Part shown: piece by piece, positions 1 through 7,238 of the stretch
Numbering within the stretch: position 1 is the stretch's first letter
Layout: the number at the start of each line of letters is the position of its first letter
NCBI GenBank assembly: GCA_964541085.1
Contig: CAZIPA010000025.1
Coordinates: 1-28,409, forward strand
Length of the DNA stretch: 28,409 nt
DNA from: UBA4644 sp964541085
Lineage (GTDB): Bacteria; Bacillota; Clostridia; Oscillospirales; Butyricicoccaceae
Direction of reading: 5' to 3'
Made by a program: the position numbers and the translations under genes
The notes under the pieces: generated by a model
What the model was told of the DNA's origin: nothing
The model's database searches: none
What the model saw: only the letters and a program-made list of their open reading frames with translations

Positions 1-46
1 AAACATTGATTTTACTGACTTTCTCCATGTTTTCTTATTAGGAGGT

Positions 47-67
47 AGGGAAAGCTCTCCCTTTTTT
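47..67 (+). terminator. Possible weak terminator of a gene lying left of the window
   Basis: A 5-bp stem (AGGGA with TCCCT, 6-nt loop) is followed by a run of T on the + strand. It could end a rightward transcript entering from outside the window. The stem is short and no gene is visible in bases 1-93, so this is weak. Confidence 0.35.
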
Positions 68-87
68 GATTCCATCTTTTCCCCAAC

Positions 88-116
88 AAAAAAGGCTTCT
101 CCGTGAGAGAGAAGCC
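88..116 (-). terminator. Intrinsic terminator of the CBS-protein/MATE operon
   Basis: On the minus strand an 8-bp perfect stem (GGCTTCTC with GAGAAGCC, 7-nt loop; bases 94-116) runs straight into six U residues (88-93). It lies 40 bases past the MATE stop codon and clearly ends that transcript. Confidence 0.9.
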
Positions 117-155
117 ATGCTTTGTGAAATGCTTTGTGAAATGATTTGGATGGGG

Positions 156-1550
156 TCATGCTGTCAGCGGCGTGTTTTCCGGCTCCTCCGGCAGGGCCTG
201 CTTCACCTTGCGGAAGGCAAACAGGAAGAAGATGAAGTGGGCCGCAAAGGTCACGCCCCAGGAAATGGGGTAGGAAATATAGATGCTTTGCAGGGTATGC
301 TCCGCCCGGAACACCGTCTGAATCCACACAATGCGCATGACGCAGGAGCCCAGCAGGGCAATGGTAGTGGGCAGCCAGGATTTTCCCAGTCCCCGCAGAC
401 CGCCGCAGGCGATTTCCATCAGACCGCAGAGGAAATAGGGGGCGCAGAGGAAGCTCATGCGAATCCTGCCTACCCGGATGATTTCCTCCCGCAGGCCTTC
501 GCTGTCGGAGGCATAAATTCCCAGCAGCGTATGTCCGCAGAAATAGGCCGTCAGGCCCAGCACCACGCCGACAATCGTCACCAGCACCAGACAGATAGCC
601 ATGGTGCGGCGAATGCGGCTGGGCTTACCGGCACCCAGATTCTGGCTGACAAAGGTGATGGTGGCCTGATACACCGCGTTCATGGCCACATAGACAAAGC
701 CCTCCACATTGGCCGCGGCAGAATTGCCCGCCATGACGGTAGAGCCAAAGGAGTTGACGGAGGACTGGATAATCACATTGGACAGAGAAAACACCGTGCC
801 CTGGATGCCCGCAGGCAGACCGATGCGAATCATCTCCAGCAGCTTGTCCTTGTGAATGCGGATATCCTTCAGCACCAGCCGGCAGCAGTCCAGCCGCCGC
901 ATCAGGCAGATCACCACCAGCACAAAGGACACCAGCTGGGAGGTAATGGTTGCCAGGGCCACACCGGCCACATCCATGTGGAACACGATGACGGTAATCA
1001 GATTGAGCACCACATTGACAATGCCCGCCACGGACAGGATATACAGAGGCCGCTTGGTATCGCCCACTGCCCGCAGCACCGCCGCGCCAAAGTTGTAGCC
1101 GATGTTAAAGGGCATTCCGCAGAAATAAATGCGCAGATACAGAGAGGCCAGCGGCAGCACATCCTCGGGAGAATCCATCAGCCGCAGCAGCGGTGTGGAC
1201 AGAAACAGGCCGATCACACCGGCGATCAGACCGATGAGCAGACTGGCACCCATGGCACAATGCACCGTCTGGGACACATCCCTGTCCCGCCGGGCGCCAT
1301 AATAGCGGGCAACCAGCACATTGCAGCCCACGGAAACGCCGATGAACAGATTCACCAGCAGGTTAATCAGCGCTCCGGTAGAGCCCACCGCCGCCAGCGA
1401 AGCCGCACCGGAAAACTTGCCCACCACGATTACATCCGCCGCATTATACAGCAGCTGAAGCATACCGGACAGCATCAACGGCACGGAAAATCGCACGATC
1501 TTCCCTACCAGCGGCCCGTTCACCATATCCATACTTGCGTGCTTTGCCAT
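156..1550 (-). CDS. MATE family multidrug/cation efflux transporter
   Basis: A 464-residue integral membrane protein of the MATE family, which exports drugs or other organic cations by Na+ or H+ antiport. The sequence shows the usual twelve hydrophobic stretches in two halves. Near the N terminus it has the family-typical pattern of a conserved P in the first helix (FSVPLMLSGMLQ), then NAADVIVVGKFSG and AAVGSTG. The length is standard for the family. I chose the ATG at 1550 because AGGAGG lies 5 bases upstream; the open frame continues to 1625 but into the preceding gene. It starts 26 bases after the stop of the CBS-domain protein and is probably cotranscribed with it. The substrate cannot be deduced. 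Confidence 0.92.
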   Translation of the reverse strand: MAKHASMDMVNGPLVGKIVRFSVPLMLSGMLQLLYNAADVIVVGKFSGAASLAAVGSTGALINLLVNLFIGVSVGCNVLVARYYGARRDRDVSQTVHCAMGASLLIGLIAGVIGLFLSTPLLRLMDSPEDVLPLASLYLRIYFCGMPFNIGYNFGAAVLRAVGDTKRPLYILSVAGIVNVVLNLITVIVFHMDVAGVALATITSQLVSFVLVVICLMRRLDCCRLVLKDIRIHKDKLLEMIRIGLPAGIQGTVFSLSNVIIQSSVNSFGSTVMAGNSAAANVEGFVYVAMNAVYQATITFVSQNLGAGKPSRIRRTMAICLVLVTIVGVVLGLTAYFCGHTLLGIYASDSEGLREEIIRVGRIRMSFLCAPYFLCGLMEIACGGLRGLGKSWLPTTIALLGSCVMRIVWIQTVFRAEHTLQSIYISYPISWGVTFAAHFIFFLFAFRKVKQALPEEPENTPLTA

Positions 1551-1576
1551 ATTGACCTCCTGACTCGCAAACGCTT

Positions 1577-2896
1577 TTATTCCTCCACAGGCTCCGGCTG
1601 GGGCAGCTTGCGCACCAGTGTCCATTCCACCCGGTGGCTGCGGATCTCCTGCACCTGAATGTGCATTCCCAGCGCCTCCACCTCCGGCTGCTCGCCGTCC
1701 CGGGGAATCACGGAAAGCTGGCTGAACACCAGTCCGCCCAGCGTCTCATATTCGTCGCTGTCCTCTTCCGTCAGGGGCAGCTCCAGCGCCTCGGCCACAT
1801 CCTCCAGCGACGCATAGCCAGCGATCCGCCAGAGATTTTCCCCCTGACGGGAGATTTCCTGCTCTTCTTCGCTGTCGAACTCATCATAGATTTCGCCCAC
1901 CAGCTGCTCCAGCAGATCCTCCATGGTCACCAGACCGGAGGTTCCGCCGTATTCATCCACCACAATGGCCATATGCACCTTTTTCTGCTGCATATCCCGG
2001 AAAAGCACATCCGCCTTTACCGATTCCGGCACAAAATACACCGGACGCAGCAGCTCCCGCAGCGCCGCAGGCGCATCCTTCTGGGCATTCAGCAGATAGT
2101 CCCGGGTGTTGAGAATGCCGATGATATCGTCCATATCCTCTCCGCACACAGGGAAGCGGGACAGGCCGCTCTCCCGGATGGTGTCCAGAATCTCCGGCTG
2201 GGTATCCTCCAGCCACAGCACCGTCATATCCGTGCGATGCACCATGATTTCGTCGGCGGTAATGTCGTCAAACTCGAAAATGTTTTCGATGAGCTCCTTT
2301 TCCTCGCTCTGGATGGCGCCGCTTTCCTCGCCGCTTTCCACCATCAGGCGAATCTCGTCCTCACTCACATCCTCCAGCTGGGCATTGGGATTCACCCCGA
2401 ACAGCCGCAGCACCAGTCCCGCCAGCCAGAGCAGCGCCGCAGCCAGGGGATGCAGCAGCCGGGACAGCAGCAGCGCCGGGCCAAAGGTGCCCTTTGCCGC
2501 CTTTTCCGGACGGTGCCGGGCATAGAGCATCGGGGCAAAGCCGCACAGAGCCAGCGCCAGCAGCACCAGCACGATCCATCCGGCCGCCGCCAGCAGACTC
2601 CGGCCCGTGCCCTCCGGCACCAGCAGCGCCAGTCTGCTCACCAGCTGCCGCAGCATGGGATTATAGACAGCAAAAAAACCGAACCCTACCGTGCCAACCT
2701 GCAAGGCTGCACAGAAGTTATCCGGCTCCTGAACCACAGGCAGCAGCTTTGCCGCCTTTTTATCGCCGTCTTCCGCAGCCCGGGTCAACCGGCTCTCGCT
2801 GCACTCCCGCACAGCACAGCCCGCCAGGGAACAGAATACGGACAAAATTACGAACAGACACTCGACGAAGATCCATCGTCCAACCGGGTCAGACAA
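1577..2896 (-). CDS. CorC/HlyC-type membrane protein (CNNM + CBS pair + transporter-associated domain)
   Basis: A 439-residue protein of the HlyC/CorC (TlyC/CNNM) family. Members act in Mg2+/Co2+ homeostasis or are annotated as hemolysin-like; the true role of most is unknown. Residues about 5-170 hold the membrane domain with several hydrophobic helices. About 210-325 are two CBS motifs (start ADEIMVHRTDM; end VVDEYGGTSGLVTMEDLLE). The last 90 residues form the CorC_HlyC domain. The start is a TTG at 2896: AAGGAGG sits 8 bases upstream, whereas the in-frame ATG at 2959 has no ribosome site and lies inside the upstream terminator. First gene of the pair with the MATE transporter. No clear promoter is seen, and the J-domain operon terminator ends only 30 bases upstream. 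Confidence 0.88.
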   Translation of the reverse strand: MSDPVGRWIFVECLFVILSVFCSLAGCAVRECSESRLTRAAEDGDKKAAKLLPVVQEPDNFCAALQVGTVGFGFFAVYNPMLRQLVSRLALLVPEGTGRSLLAAAGWIVLVLLALALCGFAPMLYARHRPEKAAKGTFGPALLLSRLLHPLAAALLWLAGLVLRLFGVNPNAQLEDVSEDEIRLMVESGEESGAIQSEEKELIENIFEFDDITADEIMVHRTDMTVLWLEDTQPEILDTIRESGLSRFPVCGEDMDDIIGILNTRDYLLNAQKDAPAALRELLRPVYFVPESVKADVLFRDMQQKKVHMAIVVDEYGGTSGLVTMEDLLEQLVGEIYDEFDSEEEQEISRQGENLWRIAGYASLEDVAEALELPLTEEDSDEYETLGGLVFSQLSVIPRDGEQPEVEALGMHIQVQEIRSHRVEWTLVRKLPQPEPVEE

Positions 2897-2910
2897 GGTG
2901 ATTTCCTCCT

Positions 2911-2986
2911 TAAAAATAAAAAATAAAGAAACCGTTACAGGCTGCCTCCAGCTTAACACATCCGGCGCAGCTTTGCAATGGTTTCT
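2911..2986 (-). terminator. Large composite hairpin ending the J-domain operon
   Basis: On the minus strand a 7-bp outer stem (AGAAACC at 2986-2980 with GGTTTCT at 2933-2927) encloses an inner GCTGC/GCAGC stem. It is followed by a T-rich stretch (2926-2911). It sits 28 bases after the J-domain stop and directly before the ribosome site of the CBS-protein gene. It may therefore act as terminator or as a 5' leader structure. Confidence 0.6.
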
Positions 2987-3014
2987 GTAGATTTTTCAGG
3001 TTTTTCCCGGGCTT

Positions 3015-3728
3015 TCAGCAGCAAAAGCCGCCTCGGCCGCAGAAATTGCACAGGAGATTTGCCAGACACAGACTGGCGCAATAGCCGCCCATGCTGCCCA
3101 TGCCGGTATAGCCGCCCGCCTGACGGTAGGCCGAGCCGCCCCGCTCCAGCCGGGCCAGATAGGTCTCATATTCCGCGTTGCCGGGATCCATGGCACAGGC
3201 TTTCCGGGCGTGCTCCAGTCCCACCACACGGTTGCCCGCGCCGCAGTTGGCCTGGGCGCTGTAATAATACCAGCGGGCCGTGCGCTCTGAAATGTTGGAC
3301 AGCACATGAAGGGCCTCCTGATAATGCCGGGCCGCAATATAGCTTCGTGCTGCCCGCAGCTGGTCGGTCTCCTCGGGGTCAGGCTGAGAGGGGCCGGTCT
3401 GATGAAAGCCGGAAAAGGGATCCCAGCTGTAGGTCTGCCAGCCGCCATAATTGCCATAGCCGCCGTAGCCGCTGTTTCCCGTGCTGCCGCCATAGCCGCT
3501 GTAGCCGCCATAGCCGGAGGATGCGTTCCCATAGGGGCCGCTCTGCCCGGTTTCGCCGTTTTTGATGGCGTCATAGGCAGCGTTGATCTCCTTCATGCGG
3601 GCCTCGGCATTTTTGTCGCCGGGGTTGACATCCGGGTGATATTTTTTGGCCAGTGCCCGATAGGCCTTTTTGATTTCTTCATCGGTGGCATCCCGGCTGA
3701 CGCCCAGCACCGCATAGGGGTCGTTCAT
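3015..3728 (-). CDS. J-domain (DnaJ-like) protein with helical repeat and Cys-rich tail
   Basis: A 237-residue protein. Residues 1-65 are a canonical J domain with the HPD signature at 31-33, which in the family stimulates the ATPase of an Hsp70 partner. Residues about 70-108 are a Gly/Tyr/Ser-rich linker. About 118-190 look like a TPR-type pair of helices (ARSYIAARHYQEALHVL, then an ARKACAMDPGNAEYE segment). The last 25 residues are Gly- and Cys-rich (six Cys). There is no DnaJ zinc-finger or C-terminal substrate domain, so this is a specialised co-chaperone and not the housekeeping DnaJ. GGAGG lies 8-9 bases before the ATG. It is the last gene of a three-gene operon, 22 bases after the DUF5685 gene. 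The target is unknown. Confidence 0.88.
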   Translation of the reverse strand: MNDPYAVLGVSRDATDEEIKKAYRALAKKYHPDVNPGDKNAEARMKEINAAYDAIKNGETGQSGPYGNASSGYGGYSGYGGSTGNSGYGGYGNYGGWQTYSWDPFSGFHQTGPSQPDPEETDQLRAARSYIAARHYQEALHVLSNISERTARWYYYSAQANCGAGNRVVGLEHARKACAMDPGNAEYETYLARLERGGSAYRQAGGYTGMGSMGGYCASLCLANLLCNFCGRGGFCC

Positions 3729-3750
3729 CCTTCCAGCCTCCTTTTCTCCG

Positions 3751-4596
3751 TCAGTTCTCTCCGGGGGTTTTGTTTTTCTCCTGCCGGAGCCGTGCCTGAT
3801 GATAGCGGCTCCACATTCCGTGATACAGGATGTTGTTCAGGATTCCCGTATCCTGCACCAGCGGCAGACGCTGATACAGCTGGGCGCAGCGTCCTGCCAG
3901 CATCAGCAGCATGGGTTCACATTCTGCCAGCGGCCGGGGCTCCTGCCACAGCGCCAGCAGCGGATTGTAGCGGCCCTTTTCCGCGTCCTTTTCCATATCC
4001 ACACAGGCGTCCTGCAAATAGACAAACTCACCCAGCGCAAAGCCCATCTCGGCCAGCGTATCCGTCCAGCGATCCTCCTGCACCCGGAACAGCTCTGCCA
4101 TCAGCCGTCCGAAGCAGGCCGCAGCGGTGTCGGGATTTTCGCAGTGCTCCTTTTCCAGCCGGGACAGCGCTGCCAGCTCCCGTTCCATGGCTTCACACTG
4201 CCGGGGCCAGCGCTGCCGCACCTGCCGGTAGCTTCCCTCCAGCTGACGGGCCAGCTGACGCTTCAGGCTGTCGCCCTCATCCTGCCAGTCATCCAGCAGC
4301 TTGTGATACACCAGCGCCACATTCATATCGGCGGCATAATCGCTGTAGATGCTGCGCCACCACTGCTGCTTTTTCAGCGGATGGGGGACACAGTGGCTTT
4401 CGCCGGACTGTTCCTCCGGCTCGTACAGGGAGGACAGCACCAGCACCAGAAAGGCCATATCATAATGAATGGTCAACCGGCTCAGCTGGCCGCATTGCTC
4501 CTTCAGAGCCCGGCACAGCCCACAATAGCAGCCCCGATAGCGGGCCAGCTCCTGAGGGACGAGTCCCTCCCGCTGGGCAACCACATAGCCGAACAT
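3751..4596 (-). CDS. DUF5685 family protein
   Basis: A 281-residue protein that I recognise as DUF5685, a family of unknown function in Clostridia. The N terminus carries the family-typical FGYV motif, followed by the Cys cluster YCGLC (Cys23, Cys25, Cys28). The rest is predicted to be mostly alpha-helical and includes acidic/aromatic segments such as YLQDACVDMEKDAEKGRYNPL. This late motif resembles the D-x4-D pattern of all-helical polyprenyl-binding or diiron folds, but I cannot assign an activity. There are no clear membrane segments. The start at 4596 lies 2 bases after the stop of the zinc-ribbon gene, so the two are translationally close. The following gene encodes a J-domain protein, suggesting a chaperone-linked function (inference). 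Confidence 0.8.
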   Translation of the reverse strand: MFGYVVAQREGLVPQELARYRGCYCGLCRALKEQCGQLSRLTIHYDMAFLVLVLSSLYEPEEQSGESHCVPHPLKKQQWWRSIYSDYAADMNVALVYHKLLDDWQDEGDSLKRQLARQLEGSYRQVRQRWPRQCEAMERELAALSRLEKEHCENPDTAAACFGRLMAELFRVQEDRWTDTLAEMGFALGEFVYLQDACVDMEKDAEKGRYNPLLALWQEPRPLAECEPMLLMLAGRCAQLYQRLPLVQDTGILNNILYHGMWSRYHQARLRQEKNKTPGEN

Positions 4597-4598
4597 GG

Positions 4599-5006
4599 TC
4601 AGCTCTTGCGGACGAAGCTCTCACCGCACTTGGGGCAGGTGATGCGGATCTTGCCCTTGCCCTTGGGCACCCGGGTGGTCACGCCGCAGCCGGGACATTT
4701 GTAAAAACGGTAATATCGCTTCTGGGACATCCGCTGCCGCAGACCGGTGAGCTTGCCCGTCACCCGATAGCGCAGCGTCAGATATCTGTGATTCTCTGCC
4801 CGGCGCTTTTCCGGCCGGCGGGAAAACATCCGGCAGTAATTCCAGATCAGGCTCACCAGCGTCAGCAGCCAGAACAGAACACCCAGCAGGCCGTTTCGAA
4901 TCAGGCAGGAAAGAATCAGCGTGACCATGGCAAAGCCCGTCAGAAACCGGCTCAGCTCATCCACGCCATAGCGTCCTGCAAAAACTCTTTGCAGCCATTG
5001 TCTCAT
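4599..5006 (-). CDS. Small membrane protein with C-terminal zinc ribbon
   Basis: A 135-residue protein of unknown function. Residues about 20-55 contain two hydrophobic segments separated by a short turn (GFAMVTLILSCLI, then LLGVLFWLLTLVSLIW), consistent with a membrane hairpin. A basic stretch follows. The C terminus is a zinc ribbon with Cys pairs at 104/107 (CPGC) and 124/127 (CPKC). The start is the ATG at 5006, because AGGAGG is 9 bases upstream; the ATGs at 5012 and 5030 are too close to it or lie before it. First gene of the operon with DUF5685 and the J-domain protein, driven by the promoter at 5075-5103. The zinc ribbon probably faces the cytoplasm (inference from the positively charged residues between the helices and the ribbon). 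Confidence 0.82.
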   Translation of the reverse strand: MRQWLQRVFAGRYGVDELSRFLTGFAMVTLILSCLIRNGLLGVLFWLLTLVSLIWNYCRMFSRRPEKRRAENHRYLTLRYRVTGKLTGLRQRMSQKRYYRFYKCPGCGVTTRVPKGKGKIRITCPKCGESFVRKS

Positions 5007-5074
5007 AACCATGTGCCTCCTGTCATGCACTTCCGTCCGGCAGCCGCAGCCCCGGGAGATTTTGTAACAGTGCT

Positions 5075-5103
5075 ATTCTACGGCCTTTTTCCCCACTTGT
5101 CAA
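5075..5103 (-). promoter_or_regulatory. Sigma-70-type promoter of the zinc-ribbon/DUF5685/J-domain operon
   Basis: Minus strand: -35 TTGACA (5103-5098), 17-base spacer, -10 TAGAAT (5080-5075). The predicted transcript starts near 5068, giving a leader of about 60 bases. Confidence 0.8.
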
Positions 5104-5230
5104 AATGTCCGCGCCGGGTTTTACATATTATTTACGGATTTCTTAAGATTTGGCCACGATTGCCTTCCTTTTGCCGGAAACCGGAGGCCGTTTTCCCCAC
5201 CACCGCTCCGATTTTTGGCGCAAAAAAGGA
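5104..5230. other. Gene-free stretch between two minus-strand units
   Basis: Bases 5007-5319 hold no gene. Within them I see the operon promoter (5075-5103) and the terminator (5222-5266). The 127 bases between are AT-rich in the first half, and I see no ORF, RNA or repeat in them. Confidence 0.6.
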
Positions 5231-5266
5231 GTAGACCCCCCTGCCGTTGCGGAAGCAGGGGAGTCT
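5222..5266 (-). terminator. Intrinsic terminator of the cytidylate-kinase-like gene
   Basis: Minus strand: a long stem (AGAC and CCCCTGC pairing with GCAGGGG and GTCT, 10-nt loop, bases 5266-5233) is followed after five bases by a run of six U (5227-5222). It lies 54 bases past the stop at 5320. Confidence 0.85.
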
Positions 5267-5319
5267 TCATCATAAAAAAGATCATTGTTTTTGCTTTGTA
5301 AATGGGGCTGCTTTTCGGT

Positions 5320-5943
5320 TTATTCCCGGGTCATTTCCTCATAGGCGCTGCGGACGATGCGCACGCAATGCTCCAGACCCAGCTTGCCGCTGTTCAGGCA
5401 CAGATCATAGTTGGAGGCATCCTCCCATGCCTGATCGCAATAGTGCTGGCAATAACGGGCACGCTGCTTGTCGATGTCCTTCACCGTGCGCTGAATGCCC
5501 TCGGGCTTGTCGCCGTATTCTTCCACGGCACGCTTGCAGCGCTCTTCCAGTGCGGCACACACATAGACCCGCAGAACATTGTAATTTTTCTCCAGAACCC
5601 AGTCGGCGCAGCGGCCCACGATGACGCAGGGGCCCTTGTCCGCCAGATTGCGGATGGCCTTTGCCTCTGCCAGATAGACCTGATCGGACAGGGACAGCAT
5701 ATTGGGATTGAAAGCGCCGCTGGAGGCGGTGGTAAAGTTGGTCACGATGGAGAACAACAGGCTCTGGGTGAGCTGCTGCTCCTGCCCACGGATGAAGTCC
5801 ACGGCCAGACCGCTCTCCTTCGCGGCCAGATCAATGACTTCTTTATCATAAAAAGGAATGCCCAACTCTTCTGCCAGCCTGCGGCCCAGCTGACGACCGC
5901 CGCTGCCGTACTGACGACTGATGGTGATGATACACTTTTTCAT
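5320..5943 (-). CDS. Cytidylate kinase-like family protein
   Basis: A 207-residue P-loop nucleotide kinase of the cytidylate-kinase-like (AAA_26) family, common in Clostridia and distinct from the housekeeping Cmk. The N terminus IITISRQYGSGGRQLGRRLA is the P loop plus first helix. CVIVGRCADWVL marks the second core strand. The Arg-rich region around DIDKQRARYC resembles the lid. The true phosphate acceptor for this family is not established. The start is the ATG at 5943, with GGAGGA about 8 bases upstream; the frame stays open to 6234 but that part lacks a ribosome site and runs across the promoter. Monocistronic, with its own promoter (6005-6033) and terminator. Confidence 0.88.
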   Translation of the reverse strand: MKKCIITISRQYGSGGRQLGRRLAEELGIPFYDKEVIDLAAKESGLAVDFIRGQEQQLTQSLLFSIVTNFTTASSGAFNPNMLSLSDQVYLAEAKAIRNLADKGPCVIVGRCADWVLEKNYNVLRVYVCAALEERCKRAVEEYGDKPEGIQRTVKDIDKQRARYCQHYCDQAWEDASNYDLCLNSGKLGLEHCVRIVRSAYEEMTRE

Positions 5944-5961
5944 GGAAAAGTCCTCCTCTCC

Positions 5962-5996
5962 GCGCATATGCGCTGACCACGATGCCCTTTTTGGGC
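5962..5996 (-). promoter_or_regulatory. 5' leader with a 12-bp palindrome and a small hairpin
   Basis: The leader of the cytidylate-kinase-like gene starts with a GCCC/GGGC hairpin (loop of five A on the minus strand; 5996-5984). It also carries a perfect 12-base palindrome, GCGCATATGCGC (5962-5973), just upstream of the ribosome site. Either could affect mRNA stability or be a protein site; the function is unknown. Confidence 0.4.
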
Positions 5997-6004
5997 TTTT
6001 TATT

Positions 6005-6033
6005 ATTTTATCGTTTTTCCGCACCCCTGTCAA
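6005..6033 (-). promoter_or_regulatory. Promoter of the cytidylate-kinase-like gene
   Basis: Minus strand: TTGACA (6033-6028), 17-base spacer, TAAAAT (6010-6005). A near-consensus housekeeping promoter; transcription should start near 5998. Confidence 0.8.
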
Positions 6034-6096
6034 GCTTTTTGTGAACAGTGCACGGCATTTCCTGTGTTTCCGGCGCATAGCCTTGTTCGGGAGATG

Positions 6097-6972
6097 ATGA
6101 AATTGAAACACAGGGCAGGTTTGCTGCCGCTGCTGGCGGGGGCGCTGGCGTGGATGCTGCTGTCGGCGCTGTCTCCAGCGGTGGAGAGCTTTGCGCCGGG
6201 CGTGCAGGCGGAGGTCACGGTGCTCATGTATCACAGCATCGTCACCCGGGACAGCTATGCAGGAATGTATGCCGTACCTCTGTCCCGGCTGGAGGACGAT
6301 CTGGCAGGCTTACAGGCCCGGGGCTATCACTTTGTCAGTCCACGGATGCTGCTGGATTTTGTGGATGAAGGGGCGGCGCTGCCGGAAAAGCCGGTGCTGC
6401 TCACCTTTGACGACGGCTATCGGAACAATTTTACCCTGCTGCCCGGGCTGCTGGAGCAATATGACGCCTATGGGGTGGTGGCGGTGGTGGGCCGTTATTG
6501 TGATGCTGCCCCTTCGCCGGAAACGGACACCTCTCCCCACATCGGCATCGGCTGGGAGGAGCTTGCAAAGATTGCCGCAGACTGTCCCCGGCTGACGCTG
6601 GCCAGTCATTCCTATGACCTGCATGAAACCGGGCCACGGCTGGGCAGCGGTCTTTTGCCCGGGGAAAGTCAGGCCCACTGGCAGGAGGTTTTCTGCCGGG
6701 ATGCCCAGCGGATGGCGCAGACGCTGGAGGAGCATCTGGGCTTCCGGCCATGGATCTATGCCTATCCCTATGGGGTGATTGCCCCCGGGGCGGATGATCT
6801 GCTGCGGGCTATGGGTGTTCGCATGACCTTCAGCTGTCAGGAAGCGCGCTGTCTGCTGCGGCAGGGCGACGGCAGCTGTCTGCTGTCCATGGGCCGATTC
6901 AACCGGGACGGCCGCCTGTCCAGCGGGGAATTTCTGGAACGGATGGAAGGCAATGCGCCTGCGGCGCAATGA
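6097..6972 (+). CDS. Polysaccharide deacetylase (NodB-homology, CE4) with N-terminal membrane anchor
   Basis: A 291-residue secreted or anchored carbohydrate esterase 4 protein. Such enzymes remove acetyl groups from peptidoglycan or other glycans outside the cell. After a basic N terminus there is one hydrophobic segment (residues about 8-27; signal anchor or signal peptide). The catalytic motifs are TFDDGY (103-108, base and metal Asp 105/106), the metal-binding HSYDLH (171-176) and a YAYPYG segment later. VLMYHSI before motif 1 is typical of this subgroup. Start choice is uncertain: GGGAG at 6089-6093 is close to the ATGs at 6094 and 6097, and a TTG at 6103 has better spacing. I see no convincing promoter. 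Its TGA stop lies inside a TGATATC shared with repeat elements in this window. Confidence 0.88.
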   Translation: MKLKHRAGLLPLLAGALAWMLLSALSPAVESFAPGVQAEVTVLMYHSIVTRDSYAGMYAVPLSRLEDDLAGLQARGYHFVSPRMLLDFVDEGAALPEKPVLLTFDDGYRNNFTLLPGLLEQYDAYGVVAVVGRYCDAAPSPETDTSPHIGIGWEELAKIAADCPRLTLASHSYDLHETGPRLGSGLLPGESQAHWQEVFCRDAQRMAQTLEEHLGFRPWIYAYPYGVIAPGADDLLRAMGVRMTFSCQEARCLLRQGDGSCLLSMGRFNRDGRLSSGEFLERMEGNAPAAQ

Positions 6973-6987
6973 TATCGGGCTTCGCCT

Positions 6988-7108
6988 CCCCACAAAATCA
7001 GGATTTTGTGGGGGCCCCTTACAATTTAACCGCCTCGGGCGCCGCACTTCTGCGGCTTCCCGCGGCATGACGCCGACACTCATCGGCGGGGCTTGCTGCG
7101 CAAGCAGA
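6988..7108. repeat. Hairpin-rich tandem repeat, unit 1
   Basis: About 120 bp containing four successive hairpins: CCCCACAAAAT with ATTTTGTGGGG (6988-7013, 11-bp stem), GCCGC with GCGGC (7041-7056), CGCCGA with TCGGCG (7071-7088), and GCTTGC with GCAAGC (7091-7105). The next 120 bp repeat the same layout. No T-run follows, so it is not a simple terminator. Confidence 0.8.
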
Positions 7109-7230
7109 CCCACAAAACAGGTTTTGCGGGGGCCCCTTCGGATTTGACCGCCTCGGTTGGCGCAATTCTGCGCCGCCCTGCGGCATGACGCCGACACTCG
7201 TCGGCGGGGCCCGCGCCTTGCGGCGCTTGG
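7109..7230. repeat. Hairpin-rich tandem repeat, unit 2
   Basis: Second unit at a 118-120 bp offset. The segments GGGGGCCCCTT, ACCGCCTCGG and CGGCATGACGCCGACACTC are shared. The stem GCCGC/GCGGC of unit 1 is replaced by GGCGC/GCGCC (7159-7174), a paired change. The last hairpin is GCGCC/GGCGC (7213-7226). Confidence 0.8.
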
Positions 7231-7238
7231 TTTTCGGG

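Noticed and set aside
66..1658. Open frame of 530 codons opposite the MATE gene
   Set aside because: Gln/His-rich antisense composition, no ribosome site, and it begins within a terminator region. The same holds for the long + strand frames at 1634-2926, 3306-5234, 11829-13979 and 13654-15690, and for the minus frames opposite the Na/Pi transporter and the flippase.
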